In this document: positions 1-11,841 of the stretch, piece after piece
Layout of the letters: every line of letters begins with the position of its first letter
Numbering within the stretch: position 1 is the stretch's first letter
NCBI GenBank assembly: GCA_963854735.1
Contig: OY978098.1
Location: 2,678,001-2,742,000 of the forward strand
Source: Marvania coccoides
Taxonomy: Eukaryota; Chlorophyta; Trebouxiophyceae; Chlorellales; Chlorellaceae
DNA length: 64,000 nucleotides
Direction: 5' to 3'
Notes under the pieces: model-generated
What the model was told of the DNA's origin: nothing
What the model saw: only the letters and a program-made list of their open reading frames with translations
Databases searched by the model: none
Translations under genes and position numbers: made by a program

Positions 1-1424
1 CAACGCTTGGTGGCAGGCACCAGCCCTGGAGCCTACGGTGCTGGGCCTCAGGTAAAAGGGAGATGGATGAGTTTGCTACCGGAACTTCCCAGATCCGACC
101 TGCCGCCGCTAGACCGCCCAGGGACACTTGCTACTTAGAGGATACACGTTAATTCTTTCTTTACTTTATTTTATTTTTACACTTCTTATCCTTGGTTTTC
201 TTTCTTCAGGTGCCTTGGATCTCTGGCATCCTCTCACAGTCCTCCTTGGGCCTCTGCGTGGGCTTCGCCGAGGCCGCCGCCTCCGCGGAAGCCGAAGCTG
301 GGTGCGGCAGCGTCGCGTACGCCGTGGCCATCGCCTCCGCCGTCGACACTTGCGGAAACACCGCTGCCGCTGAGGCGCTCGCTGTGGCCATCGGCGGGAT
401 CTGTCCAATTTCTTGCGATTCCGCCGTGGCTACCATGCAGTCCGCTGCTGCATCTTTTGGCTGCACCTCCTCCGAATTTGCCATCGCTACTGATGCGGCC
501 ACCAGTCTCTGCGGTGCCGATCGTTTCGCACAGCTCACCGCCACCATCTGCCCTGAGACCTGCGAGGGCGCCACCGCTGCTGCCGAAGCTTCCATTGCCG
601 ACGGAGCGGGCTGCGGAACCATTGTCTACGGAACCGCAATCGCCCAGGCCGCCGCAGCTTGCAGATCTGCCTTTGCGAGCGCCACCGCGACGGCCATCGG
701 CGGGCGCTGCCCTGTTGACTGCGGCTCTGCCGTTTCGGCAGCTGGGGCTGCCGAAGCCAGTGCCGGCTGCAACAGCACCATATTTGGACAAGCGCAGGCC
801 ACCGCGGTTCTCCTGTGCGGAGCAGAGAACTACTCTGCGAGAGCCGCTGCTCTTGGCGGCATTTGCACCATTGGCGTGTCTCCTCCCACAGATGACGTCA
901 TTCCGCCTCCTGGACCGGAACGCCAGCCAGTCACGCCCATCATCGTAGCTCCTCCCCTCCCCGAGGTGCAGCCCATCATCACTTTTGAGCCCCCCGTTGC
1001 TCCCCTCCCCGCCCCTTCTCCCGAGGAGCAGCAGCCTCAATTGGTGGTCCCTGATGTCATCGTGCCTTCATCCATCGTCCCCGCAACGGAGCAGCCGCCT
1101 GACGACAACATCGTCGTTATCCAGCCTGCTATCATCATTACCCGCCCCCCTGCCCCTGAGATCGTTGTCACGCCTGACGCTGTCGTCATCGCCCCACCCG
1201 CCCCTGAGACTGCTGCTGTTCCCACCACGGTGGTCATTGGCACCGTCATTTCTGCTCCGCCGGGCCCCGAGACCGTGTTGATTGTTGACCAGCCGCCCAC
1301 TCCACCCGCTGGCCCCCCTCCCACGCAGGAGGGTGCTGCCGTGACCGACAGGGTGGCACGCCCTGAGACCCTGACGCCTCCACCTGGCCCTACAGGCACA
1401 GGTGCGCCCACGACCGAGCGCTGA
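1..1424 (+). CDS. Ala/Cys-repeat, Pro-rich protein, 3' part
   Basis: The 5' end lies outside the window. Two exons are visible: 1-51 (17 codons, open throughout) and 210-1424, joined by a GT-AG intron in phase 0 (donor CAG|GTAAAA, acceptor TTCTTCAG). About 421 residues are visible. The first half of exon 2 is very Ala-rich and has about three degenerate repeats of roughly 65 residues. Each runs GC-(about 15, Ala-rich)-C-(about 15)-G-x-x-CPxxC. The second half is a Pro/Val/Ile/Thr-rich tail with a repeated 'APPxPE'-like phrase every 20-25 residues. Regular cysteines and a Pro-rich tail suggest an extracellular or wall-associated protein; that is inference, since any signal peptide would lie upstream. 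I do not recognise the family. It converges on the PNPase gene. Confidence 0.7.
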
Positions 1425-1863
1425 GCTGCATACCAACTTTATTGAGCATATAATAATCCTCGGGGGACACTGAGGATGTGAAAACTTTGCCAGGCATCCA
1501 TTAATAATAATAAAAAATTGCAAGGGCCTGAAAATTTGAACGCCTCCAAACGTTTATCTTGTGCAAGAGTTGGTACCTGCTATGTTATAAGCAACACAAG
1601 CACATTATCTTTGCCATTAATGCAAAATTACTGGGATAGTTTTCCCGGCAAGCCTCCATGCGTGCTGGTTTCTTAGCGCTGATGTATCTAAAATGCGAAT
1701 GGCTGTTTGAATTTAAGACAATACAGTCGACGTAAAAATATGTTTAGTAAAAAATAATAACTGAGAGAGGGAAAATCAAAATTCAGTACATATGTCCTGT
1801 AACATATTTAATATACATTGGGAGATCTGCGCAAGAACTTGCTCACTCTCAATTGTTAATTCT
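1425..1863. other. Convergent 3' spacer
   Basis: An AT-rich spacer between the stop codons of the Ala/Cys-repeat gene (+) and PNPase (-). It holds both 3' untranslated regions, with AATAATAATAAAAAAT-like stretches near 1503-1518. No gene or structured element seen. Confidence 0.5.
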
Positions 1864-4800
1864 TTAATTCTTATCGGAAACGGTGATCCTCAATTGCGGC
1901 TTTCCGTCTCTGCTGCCGCCACCGCCGCCTCTGCCGCCGCCACCGTTGCCGCGCCCGCCGCGCTCTCCACCGCGATACCTGTTCCCGTAAGAGCCAGTGG
2001 GCGTGCCAGGGGCATCCCCATCCTCTCCCTCAGAGCCCTCTGGCGTGTCCGGCACCTTGCCATCCAGCTTCAGCACCGCTTTTCTCGACAACTTGATTTT
2101 CCCGCTGCCTTCTGCCACCTCCAGCACCATGACGTCCACCAAATCGCCCTGCTTGACCACATCCTCGATGGAGTTGGTCCTGCCCACGTCCCACTCGCTC
2201 ACGTGCAGCAGCCCGTCGCGCTTGGGGGCCACCTCGACGAAAGCGCCAAAGGGCGCGACTTGCACGACACGCGCGCTGCGGTAAACGCGCCCAACCAACG
2301 GGTCAAAGGCCAAGCCTTCCACAGACTCGCGCGCCAGGGCGATAGCTTCATCAGACGGGCCCTTGAGCCACAGCTCCCCGGACTGCTCCACCTGAATTTC
2401 AACGCCAGTGGCCTCTTGGATGGCACGGGCGGTGCGGCCGCCTGGACCGATGATTGCGCCGATTTTCTCGACGGGGATCATCATGGAGGAGATGCGCGGG
2501 GAGTAGGGGCCCAGCGACTGCCTGGGGGCGGGGTTGCAGCGCGTCATTTGGTCCAAAATGTGGCGGCGCCCGGCGCCAGCGGCTTCCAGCGCTTTCTGCA
2601 TGATGGGCAGCGTGATGCCCTCCACCTTGATGTCCATTTGGAAGGCGGTGATGCCATCGGCGTCGCCTGCCACCTTGAAGTCCATGTCGCCCAGGGCGTC
2701 TTCGCTGCCGAGGATGTCGGTCAAAACCGCGAATTCGCCATCGGGCTCCAGCACCAGGCCCATGGCCACGCCAGCCACGGCGCGCTTCAGCGGCACACCT
2801 GTAATAAAATGAAGAGGAGCAAAAAAGCAGGGAAGCATAAGAAAAAAATAGTTATAGTAAAATAGTAAAATATAAAGGGAAAACTCTGAAAAAGCACTGA
2901 GAAATATAGATACTCTTTTTTTGCACTTAAAATGTGTGAATGTGACGGAGATAACCAGGGCCAACTCCCAATTAGTTAGAAAGCCGCCCTACGATAAATC
3001 CCCGCGCAATTTCTGTGGCCTTATATTGCATTCGAGTCGTGTTCATTCGCCCCCCCAGATAGGAGAGCGTCGCGCCCCGCCAAGGATATAAAGGCCTTAT
3101 AAGATTGATTTATAACAACCCCCTCCCCTCAAAAGAAAATGCAGTACAAGCTGTGTTTTATTTTTCCTACCTGCGTCTAACATTGACAGGCAGCCGCCAC
3201 ACACAGAAGCCATCGAAGATGACCCGTTGGACTCCGTAATCGTGCTCTCCACCCGCACGGTGTAGGGGAACACCGACTCGGGGGGTACCACGGGCAGCAG
3301 AGCGCGCTCCGCCAGGTTGCCGTGCCCGACCTCTCGCCGGCCGGGTGCGCCCACCCTGCCGGTTTCTCCGACGGAGGAGGGCGGGAACGAGTACTGCAGG
3401 TAGAAGCGGCGGTCTTCTCTGGCCTCGGAGGCCATGGAGTCGATGCGCTGGGCTGCTTCTTTGCAGCCGAGGGTTGTCACCGCTATGGCCTGGGTCTCTC
3501 CTCGAGTGAAGAGCGCAGAGCCGTGGGTGCGGGGCAGCACGTTGGCGCGGGACCAGATGGGGCGCACGTCGTTGACGCCGCGGCCGTCGGCGCGGTAGCC
3601 CTCGTCCAGGACCAGTTTCCGCATGACTGAGGATTCGAGACGCTGCAGATTGTTATACGGAATAGGAAAGGGGTGTTTTAGAAGGGGAGAAAGGCAATAA
3701 AATAGAGCTGCATGTATATAAATAAATTGGATGAAAGACAAGGAACAAAAATGTCCGGAATAAAATAAAATAAATAAATCACTCTCCATCAGGCCGTTTC
3801 AAAATTGTCTTGAATTAGTAATCCAATAGCCTACCTTCAATGCCAGATACACGGAAATTGCGTCAAACCGCTTGTCGCCCTCTTCCACGCCGTCTGTGGC
3901 CACCAGCGCCGTTTTGACCCTGTCTTTCAATGCCGCCACCGCCTCGCCTCGTTCTTTCTTTCCGGAAATGTTGCGATAACTGGTCTTCAGCTCGGCGCCG
4001 ATCATCTCCCGCACCAGAGCGTCAATGCCCTCAGGCGGGACGACCAGCTCTGCTGAGCGCTTCGCCTGGCCGACCTCAGCAGCCCAGGCCTGTATGCCTC
4101 GGGAAATCTCAGAAATAGCTGCCTGGCCCAGGGCTACGGCCTGCAATTTATTGGGAACAAGGAAGAAGAATAGTGTTAGAATGCATGTAGGAAAAACACC
4201 ATTGAAAGCAGTAGAAAAATATGGAATAATTGAATGTAATTAATAAATGTTTACGCCTCAGATACCGTCCTAAATATTGTATCATCCGCCCCCTCCGCCT
4301 TAGCAGGGGGGCTCTATAGTAGATACCATTAAGAGTCATCACCAGCATCACCAAAAGAAAACTAAAAAAACTGCCCGAAACGAGCATAAACTGCATTCTT
4401 TCTTTCTATACCTCCAACATTTGTTCATCGGTCAAAAAGTCGCAGAACCCCTCGATCATGAGCGTAGCGTCGCAGGTGCCCGCCATCATCAGGTCCAGCC
4501 TGCTCTCTTCCATCTCCGCCACGGTGGGGTTCACCACGAAGCCTCTCTCGGGCAGCAGCGCCACCCGCACGCCAGAAACCACGCCCTTCATCGGGACGGC
4601 AGAAATGGCAAGTGCTGCGCCTGCTGCGGTGATGGCGAGCGGCTCGGGCGAGTGCTCGGTGTCGTAGGACATCACCCACTGCAGGACTTGGGTGGAGTGC
4701 GGCCAGCCGTCGGCAATGATAGGGCGGAGGGGGCGGTCGACGAGACGTGAGATGAGGACCTCGTGGTCCTTGGGACGGGCCTCGCGCTTGATGAAAGAGC

Positions 4801-5536
4801 CACTAGGAAAGAAGGAAAACATTTAGCTCAGTGAGTGAAGAACAAATTGAATTTGCTGCGGGAGAAAGAAAAAGGAACACCGGTGAAGATGTTAGGAAAT
4901 ATTGGGATATTGGGAATTGAGGCTCACCTGGTTCTGCCTGCAGCGCTGAAGCGCTCGGAGTAGTTGATCTGGAGCGGGGCGAAGCTGCCGTCACTGGCGT
5001 TGTCGTTGTCCGCGCACACCGTGGTGTAAATCATCTGCGAATAATGAAAGCGCAGCGGAAAAGGGATGAGAACAAAAAGATGGGAAACCGTGGTATTTAG
5101 ATGTTTAAACGCACTGTTTCTCCATCAGATGCCATCACAGCTCCAGAGGCTTGTCGGCCAATCTCCCCAGTTTCGATGGTCACCTGAAAGGAGAGGGGGA
5201 AAAGAGAGGGTAAGAGGACGGCGGCGATGGATTTCTTGAGGGCGGAAGAATTGAAGGAGGCATGCTTACGTATCGGTCTCCATACTTGATCTTCACAGAT
5301 CGAGCTTCCGGAGCGGCAACTTCGGCCGCATTCCCGCTGGCCGCAACTCTCGAAACTGACATTTGATGTCTGCGGCTGCCCCACCTCCGCGCGGCAGGTA
5401 GCGCATGCTGCCGTGGCAACAGTGTCGATCGCACGGTAAGAAAGTCGGAGAGGGCTTTTCGGCCGACATCTGAGCTGGGGAGGGCTAGTGTTGAGATGCA
5501 ACGATCAAGCCCGAGGCCTGTTGGCAATGCATGCAT
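1864..5536 (-). CDS. PNP: Polyribonucleotide nucleotidyltransferase (PNPase), organellar
   Basis: A 3'-5' exoribonuclease that degrades or polymerises RNA using phosphate or NDPs, probably in the chloroplast or mitochondrion. Seven exons in transcript order: 5270-5536, 5115-5183, 4928-5034, 4412-4802, 3835-4140, 3171-3642, 1864-2798; 848 residues with every junction in frame. Seen: an N-terminal leader rich in Arg, Ser and Ala; a first RNase PH core ([13 protein letters not shown], then RPLRP); the alpha-helical linker; a second RNase PH core ([54 protein letters not shown]); a KH domain with [12 protein letters not shown]; and an S1 domain ([19 protein letters not shown]). After S1 comes a Gly/Arg-rich RGG-like tail of about 50 residues. 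The start at 5536 is the first ATG ahead of the leader. Organelle choice is unresolved. Confidence 0.95.
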
Positions 5537-6188
5537 TGCTGGCTATGGCCTGATCTTGGCCTAACCAGACTACACGACGTTATTGTGTATATTTAAGATT
5601 GATAATTTAAGATTGATGTGGGGGAGGGGGGCGGGGGGAGTTTTGCGTGGACGGTTTTTTTTTTTTTTTTTTGTTTCTAGTTATCGGCGCCAAGCATCTA
5701 TCATTCGCATCTTCAACCACAATGTGTTAGAATTGTGCAATGTCCAGCACCCATTGCTTTCCGCTCCTCATTCAAACTTGAGGCCTGTCCTTTCAGTGCA
5801 ATGCGCTCTGCCGTTTGCGGTTTTTCAGTTTTTCAAAACCAGCATCGCATAAATAACCTCTCAAAGAGGAATGGAATTTTGAATCTTGTTTTTCAACATC
5901 TTTCGTTACCATGTTGACATTTCAATTTGAACCGTTCTCGTTCACTTTGGCCCATCTCTTGAGTACCCCACTATATGTTGGTTCTTTCATTGACCCCAGA
6001 GACTGAACCGAAATAAAATGTAGCATTTCTCTCAGGAATAGTGTACATGTTTTAAAGCCTAGAAGTTTCAGCCACGTGTCTCTTTAACGCTACCCAGCAG
6101 TTCACGTCGTTGATGTACCACGTACCACGCTGCACAGCCGGCGCGTCGTCATTGTCTTGCTCATGCAGTGAAGGTACAGCAGCGGGAC

Positions 6189-6224
6189 TTGTACCATCAA
6201 TGCTGCTTGTACCATCAATGCTGC
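6189..6224. repeat. Perfect 2 x 18-bp tandem repeat
   Basis: TTGTACCATCAATGCTGC at 6189-6206 is repeated without change at 6207-6224. Confidence 0.9.
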
Positions 6225-6489
6225 TATACCACAGGTCCAAAGGACCATAGTGGCAGTTCAGTTGTAGTGCCAAGCAAAATCATTAGCGATCTGGATGGTA
6301 GCTTGAATTCATAGAAACCAGTCCTCGTCGTTTTCTGTGCAATGATTTTGCCCCTATGGCTTGAGCTAGACATACGGTTTGCACAAGCAGCTGCATACGC
6401 TTGCTCTGATATAACGAGAGCTTAGTAGGAGGAGCGCGTGTATCATGCGCAGTCGATGCATTATTTTCCAGCAATGCCAAGAGCCATGG

Positions 6490-6540
6490 CGCCCTGCCCC
6501 CGCTAGACGCCCTGCCCCCGCTAGACGCCCTGCCTCCGCT
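6490..6540. repeat. 18-bp tandem repeat, about 2.8 copies
   Basis: The unit CGCCCTGCCCCCGCTAGA occupies 6490-6507 and 6508-6525, followed by a partial copy with one change at 6526-6540. It is a GC-rich island in an AT-rich spacer. Confidence 0.9.
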
Positions 6541-6772
6541 CTGAAAAATGTTACTTTTAGTAAAATGTTACTTAAATGCGACACAATTGAACTGCCGCGG
6601 CACGCCGCCCAGTCCCAATTGTTGTTGTGCTCGCTGTAAACTTGTATTTTTATGGCGAGGACAGCTGCCTATGTTAGCTACACTAGATTGTCGTATCAGC
6701 TGTCTGTCAGAGAGTAGTTTTACTCGGCTGTACTTCCCCAAACCTTCTTCTAAATTTGAAACTAAGAAACTT

Positions 6773-7930
6773 TCAAAAAGTAAAAGAGACTGAACCATCC
6801 TCGTTTACTTTCATTCTCGGCCCACCCTGGGCCTGCTGTAGAGAAGCCTCTTCCTTCACGCGGTCAGGCTCAACAGCTGGTGACGAATCAACAGCTGGCG
6901 CTGAGGTTGGAGGAGGCGAAGGCGGAGGCGCCACCGCCGCTGCGGCCGCTGCCGCTCTTGCAGGTTCACTGCTGCTGCTTGGCACCTTCCTTTCCCGGCC
7001 CCACTCGTCTTTGTCTCCTTGTTGCATCTGCTGCTGTTGTTGTGGCTGCGGTGCTGGGCTGCTCACCGCCTTTTTCACCTCCTGCTGCTGCGGCGACTCA
7101 CGCCCTGCAGCTCTCGTTCCCACTGCCGCTGCTGCTGCCGCTACTGCATCTATATCCTGCCGCAGCTGCTTCTGGTGCGCAATCATCGTGCTCAGCACGG
7201 TAAACTGCTTCGCCGTCAGACCTTGCACCGCTGCAATCAGCTCCTCCGCCTCGCTGGCCCCCTCTTCCAGCTTCCCTAGCCTCGCCGCCACGTCCAACAA
7301 CAGCTCCCCCTGCCGCGCAGCCGCAGCGTTTGCTTGCTTCACCTCCGCCTGCATGTCTCGACTCACGATGCGAGTCCTGGTCGAGGCTTTATCCACCTGG
7401 CGTGTCAAGACGCTCATGGCGTCGGCTTGCGCCGCCAGTGAGCCTTCGACCGCAGCCAGCCGCGACATTGCCTGGGCTGCGGGGGAAGCCTGCGCGCGTC
7501 GCCTACACCACCAAAATCACCCCAAATAAAATTGTGCGTAAATAAAGCATAAATTAGTTAAAAAAGTTTCTACTTCCTCTGCTCACTGAGAGATGCGGGC
7601 TGCCACGCTGCGTGCGATGGCCGCCAGGAGGAGCGGAGCCGTCAGCCAGATGGCAGGGATGCTGTTGAAGGGGCTGATCCCTGCTGGCGGTGGGGCGGGA
7701 GGCGCAGCAGGGGGCTCAGCCGAGTGGAATTGTCTGGCGGCAGCAAAGTGACCTCCAGCAGCCAGTGCGAGCGCCGTTATCTCCAGCACCTCTGCCACTT
7801 GGCTTGATCGCTCTATGACGGCTCCATTGCGGTCTGGGGTAGCAGCAGCAAGCCGGAAGACAGCTTCACGACGGATGTTGACTGGGGTTGGTCGTGTCGG
7901 AGCGCGCGCTGGCAGGAGTGTGCGCTGCAT
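6773..7930 (-). CDS. Membrane-anchored coiled-coil protein, unknown function
   Basis: Two exons: 7587-7930 and 6773-7502. The donor TCTCA|GTGAGC and acceptor GGTGTAG|GCGA keep the frame, giving 357 residues. The first exon has an Arg/Thr/Pro-rich N-terminus like an organellar transit peptide, a Pro-rich stretch, and a hydrophobic segment near residues 90-110 (SIPAIWLTAPLLLAAIA). The second exon is a long helical, Ala/Gln-rich region with heptad-like spacing, then a Gln/Ser/Pro-rich disordered part, and ends GGPRMKVNEDGSVSFTF. The layout suggests a single-pass organellar membrane protein with a coiled coil. I do not recognise the family. It is transcribed away from the MADS-box gene. Confidence 0.7.
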
Positions 7931-8292
7931 GCCGTTCTATTGCAATTTGTAGATTAGTATTGACGATCAGTAGCGCACAGGTGATACAACTTCGGCACGA
8001 TAAAAAAAAAAACTTTCTTTTGTTTTCTTGACCGCTGATTTCGGCCTCTGTAGTCGCTCCCTGATTACCTTCAATCGTTTGTTAAACTCATCAGCTTCAA
8101 CACGTCCTGCTCCGCTGCGCGAAACCGAGAATTCAACTTCGTCACTTTTAAACTTGCGAAAAAACAATAGAACCAGGGAGCGCCCCAAGGCAATTGACCG
8201 TCAGGAAAACGCTGGTGGTCTGCGAAAATAAAATTGCGCTCGGAAACCCGCACAAACTTGCCCAGCTGCCGCAAAACAAGTAAGAATTGAGC
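7931..8292. promoter_or_regulatory. Divergent promoter region
   Basis: A 362-bp spacer between the start codons of the coiled-coil gene (-) and the MADS-box gene (+), so both promoters must lie here. No specific element identified. Confidence 0.45.
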
Positions 8293-9289
8293 ATGCCGAA
8301 AACGCTGCCCCCGACATTTCTGCCCCTCACGTTTCCAAGCTTCAATTTTGCAGTGAGGTCAAAGGGAGCATCAGCCAAGGACCAGCGCATCGCTGACCCA
8401 ATCGTTCGAGAGGTGAGTCGCCAAACGCATTTGAAATTTGCACACAAACATGTATTTTGAAGCAATTGCCCACCCTCTTTCGCTGCAAGTTCTCCCTTTT
8501 CAGGCCGTGTTTCGCCGCCGGAAGGCTGCACTATTCAAGCGGGCCAAGGAACTGACCGACCTGACGGGGTGCGACGTTGCCATCATAATGTTCAACGAGG
8601 ATGGCGACCTCTCGCAGTACACCTCCTCCTCCATGGAAGCCACGCTGCGACGCTTCGGGCAGGCCTGCACCGAGGTGCACGAGACCCAGACCCGTGAGGG
8701 CGTGGCCAAGCGCCAGGCGGAGTGTGCCGTCGCTGCGAGCCGCGCCAAGCGCAATCGCAACGCAGAGGCGGGGGCGGGCGGCGGCGGCGCCGCTCGCGAA
8801 CGCGGGGGGCGCGCCTCTGGCGACCGCGACACGGTCGAAACCATCTTGGCCATGCAAGATCTGCCTCCGATCGCGCCTCCAGTGGACGGTGCTGATGAGA
8901 CTATCGACCGCGAATTCGAGAAGCTCATCGAAGACAGAGCGAAGCGCGCACAGCAGGCGGCAGCGGAGGGTGCCGGCGGGGAGGAGAAACCCGCGGGAGG
9001 CGCCGTGGCTGCCCCCGCTGGACCTACCTCGGCGATCGACTCTCTTGCAGCAGCACTCTACGGCAATCCGGTTGCGCCCGCAGGTGTCCTCGAGCACCAG
9101 CAGCAGGCGGTAGCAGCTAGGGAAGGGGGCAGCGGTGGGGCTGCTGGGGGGTCCACCGTGGGCACTCCGGCGCTTGCTTCTTTCCTGCCAGCTGTCGTTT
9201 CTGCAGAGGGTCTGGCGCCGCTGATGATGCCGCCCGACGCAGAAGCAGCTAAAGTCAAGGAAGAGCCTCTTGTGCCATCTATGAACTGA
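8293..9289 (+). CDS. Divergent MADS-box transcription factor
   Basis: Two exons, 8293-8412 and 8504-9289, joined in frame (GAG|GCC; donor GAGAG|GTGAGT); 301 residues. A MADS-box spans about residues 24-80: a basic start (RSKGASAKDQRI), then FRRRKAALFKRAKELTDL, then TGCDVAIIMFNEDGDLSQY. The invariant-type KR/K-A-x-EL core and the hydrophobic strand are recognisable, but many positions differ from plant and animal MADS-boxes. No K-box follows; the rest is Ala/Gly-rich and probably disordered, with a short helical Arg/Glu stretch near residues 210-230. The lack of a K domain argues for a type I or SRF/MEF2-like class. The start is uncertain, because TTTTGCAG at about 8353 could be an acceptor of an upstream exon. 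Confidence 0.75.
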
Positions 9290-9727
9290 AGCTTGTCTAT
9301 TCTAGGTCGAGCACTTGCTCCTTCGCTCAAAAAACTCCCACTGCACAAAATTCTTGTCCGTAATGCATTAATCTGATTTCTGCTAATTTCTTCTGGATCA
9401 TGGCGTGATTGCCCAAGTCATCTTTTTTCTTTTTGCTCCCCCACACCATGCGAGTTTTTTCATGAGCTGCGCGGCACTGAAATATTGAAAGTGGCAGCGC
9501 CGGTGTTTTAAGCTATCCAGTGATCATCTGTTTGGCATTGATGATGATATGTTCTTTTACACATGCCCCTGATCCATACCAGCTCTATATTTTTTAATAC
9601 TCAATACCGTAACAATTAAATGCCGGAATATTACTCCCTGCCGCTCAAGTGCACCGTTATCAAATGATTCGTTTGAACCCTTCTCTGGGCCTCCCATGCT
9701 CCCGAGCAGCACACATTAACAATCCAT
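9290..9727. other. Convergent 3' spacer
   Basis: An AT-rich gap between the MADS-box stop (+) and the FKBP stop (-), made of two 3' untranslated regions. No gene seen. Confidence 0.5.
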
Positions 9728-11841
9728 TCACGACCCAGAAGGTCCTGCTGCTTCCTGCATCGCCTTCTCCCCGCCCTGCTCCTCTGCAGCCGCGACAGCA
9801 GCGGGTTTCTTGCCGTCGGCCTTGGCCTGCCGCGCCATTTTAGCAAAGCTGCCCGCCCACATCGACGCCACGCTCTTGGCAGCAGCGCTCTCAGCCACCC
9901 GCAGCTTGCGAGCCAGCAGCTTGAAGTCGGAATTTTCCGGCTCTTGTCCCAACGCCTTTTGAATGTCTTGTCCCGCCTCCACCCAGTCTCCAGTGTCGAT
10001 GAACGACTGCGCCCGGCGGTATAGCGCCTTCATATTGAACCCGTCGGTCGCCAGCACCTTCTCAGCTGCTTTCCTGGCCTCCACGGGGCGCTTAGCCTTC
10101 AACAGCGCAGCAGCCAGGTTGAGGTCGCACGAATGCTTCAGCGCGCGCCCCAGGCGCTTGTTTTCGGCCGTGAACGCATCGTCGTACTCCACGTACGTTT
10201 TGGCGCGCTCCCACAGCTTGATCGCCCGCTCAATATTTCCCGCTTTGAACGCTGCGTTGCCTTTGTCCTTCACCGCACCGCCCGCCGCCACCTTCTCGTC
10301 CTCGTTCATGTCCCACGACTCTTTGGCCTTCTCCATGCCCTTGAGAGTAATTTCATAGGAGACGGTGGCGCCACCGGGCACCTTGGCGGTGCCAGCCTCG
10401 CCGAATGCGTACTCGGGGGTCAGAGTGACCAGCGAGCGTTCCCCCGTCTTCATCTGCATAATCGCCAGCTCGAAACCGCGGCAGGGCGCCTGCAGAACGA
10501 GAAGTAAAAAGAAAGAAGTGAGTTTAGTATCAAAGTGTAGCAGAAGTCCCAGTAAAAATGACCCCAATATCAAGCTAAGCCCGTTATTAGTATCACCACC
10601 ATAACAACAGAAACATAAATTAGAGGATCAGAAAACCCGTTTTGCACAAAAAGAAAGAAATCGACCAATATTTCAACAATACAACTTTCCTGCTCTTCTT
10701 CCGTCACAAAAACGAGGGGGTCCTCCTCGCTGCGCGCATCAAACACGCTGCCGTCCGCCAGCCGCCCCACGTACGCCACAGTCACGGTGGCCCCGGCGTT
10801 GGGCCGCGCCCATTCCGTGGTGTCCTGCAGCGTCTTCTTCACCACCCCGCCATCCGGAGTCACCTGCTCCACTTTCTTCCATCCCACCAGGGTCAAATCA
10901 ATCTCCAGAATGGCCCCAGGCGGGGGCACACCCCCCGGTCCCCCTTCCGCCCCAAACCCATACCCCGGTGCCACCACCAGCTTCACCTGCTCCCCCTTCT
11001 TCATCGTCTTCGCGGCCACCTTCACCGCCGTGCATAAGTGGCCCTCGCCCAGCGTGAACTCCGCTCCTCCCTCGGGCGTCGCGTAGAACGGCTCTGCCGC
11101 CCCCTGCACCCATGCGGAGACCTCCACCAGCACCTCATCTGCCTCATTGGGCGTCGGCCAACCTTCGCCCTCTTTAACGATGGTTTTGATGACACCGCCG
11201 TCGCCTGCAATGTCCTTCACGCTCTTCCACGACAGCAGCTCGACCTCAAACACCAGAGTGGCGCCTCCGGGGATCTTGGGGGGAGACCCAGCGTCGCCGT
11301 AGCCATAATCAGAGCCGATGTAGAGTTTGGCGATCTCCCCCCTCCGCATGGTGGCCACGCCGCAGTCCCAGCCCTTGATGACGGCGCCCTGGCCGAGGGT
11401 GAAGGTGAAAGGCTCGTTGCGCCCGCGGGAGGAGTCAAATTCGGAGCCATCGGCCTCCAGAGTGCCGACGTAATGAACTGCAAGCAAAGCGGCGAGGGAA
11501 AAATGTGTCAATAGGTGTGGAAAGGGAGGTACTGACGTTGGCTTCTGGAGACGATGAGACTCACCAGTCACTTTGTCGCCCTTTTCGGGCTGCTCCCACC
11601 CCGATCCGAACTTGATGATTTCCTTGTACACACCGCCGTCGCCCTGCGGGAGATTTACAGCACGCGGTGGTGAACAGCCAGGAGATCCAAGATTAATCAT
11701 ACAGTGGTGTGAAAAAAAATACAAGCAGGCATAGCAAGTAGGGCATCTTACCGAGATGTCGCGCTTCTCTCCAATTTCCGGCAAAGACTCGCCCTCCATG
11801 TCCCCATTCAAGTCCAGGCTGTTCACCTCAGTTGGGTCCAT
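9728..11841 (-). CDS. FKBP-type peptidyl-prolyl isomerase with TPR repeats
   Basis: A prolyl cis-trans isomerase and co-chaperone resembling plant FKBP62/ROF1 and animal FKBP51/52. Four exons: 11752-11841, 11565-11643, 10708-11477, 9728-10489; 566 residues, all junctions in frame. Three FKBP domains in tandem are visible. The first has [17 protein letters not shown], then [15 protein letters not shown] and [24 protein letters not shown]. The second has GAEFTLGEG and [16 protein letters not shown]. The third has [16 protein letters not shown] and [24 protein letters not shown]-like helices follow ([43 protein letters not shown]), the part that would bind the HSP90 C-terminus. The exon 3 donor (VF|GTGACG at 10707) is the best of two in-frame choices. 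It diverges from the QueC-like gene. Confidence 0.93.

Larger units (their letters stand above)
5537..6772. other. 1.2-kb spacer with short tandem repeats
   Basis: No convincing gene. It holds the PNPase promoter side, an 18-T run at 5655-5672 and two short tandem repeats listed separately. The open frames here (up to about 80 codons) lack splice context or similarity I recognise. Confidence 0.5.

Noticed and set aside
6052..6480. Small minus-strand frames in the 5537-6772 spacer
   Set aside because: They are short, partly made of tandem repeat, and have no similarity or splice context.
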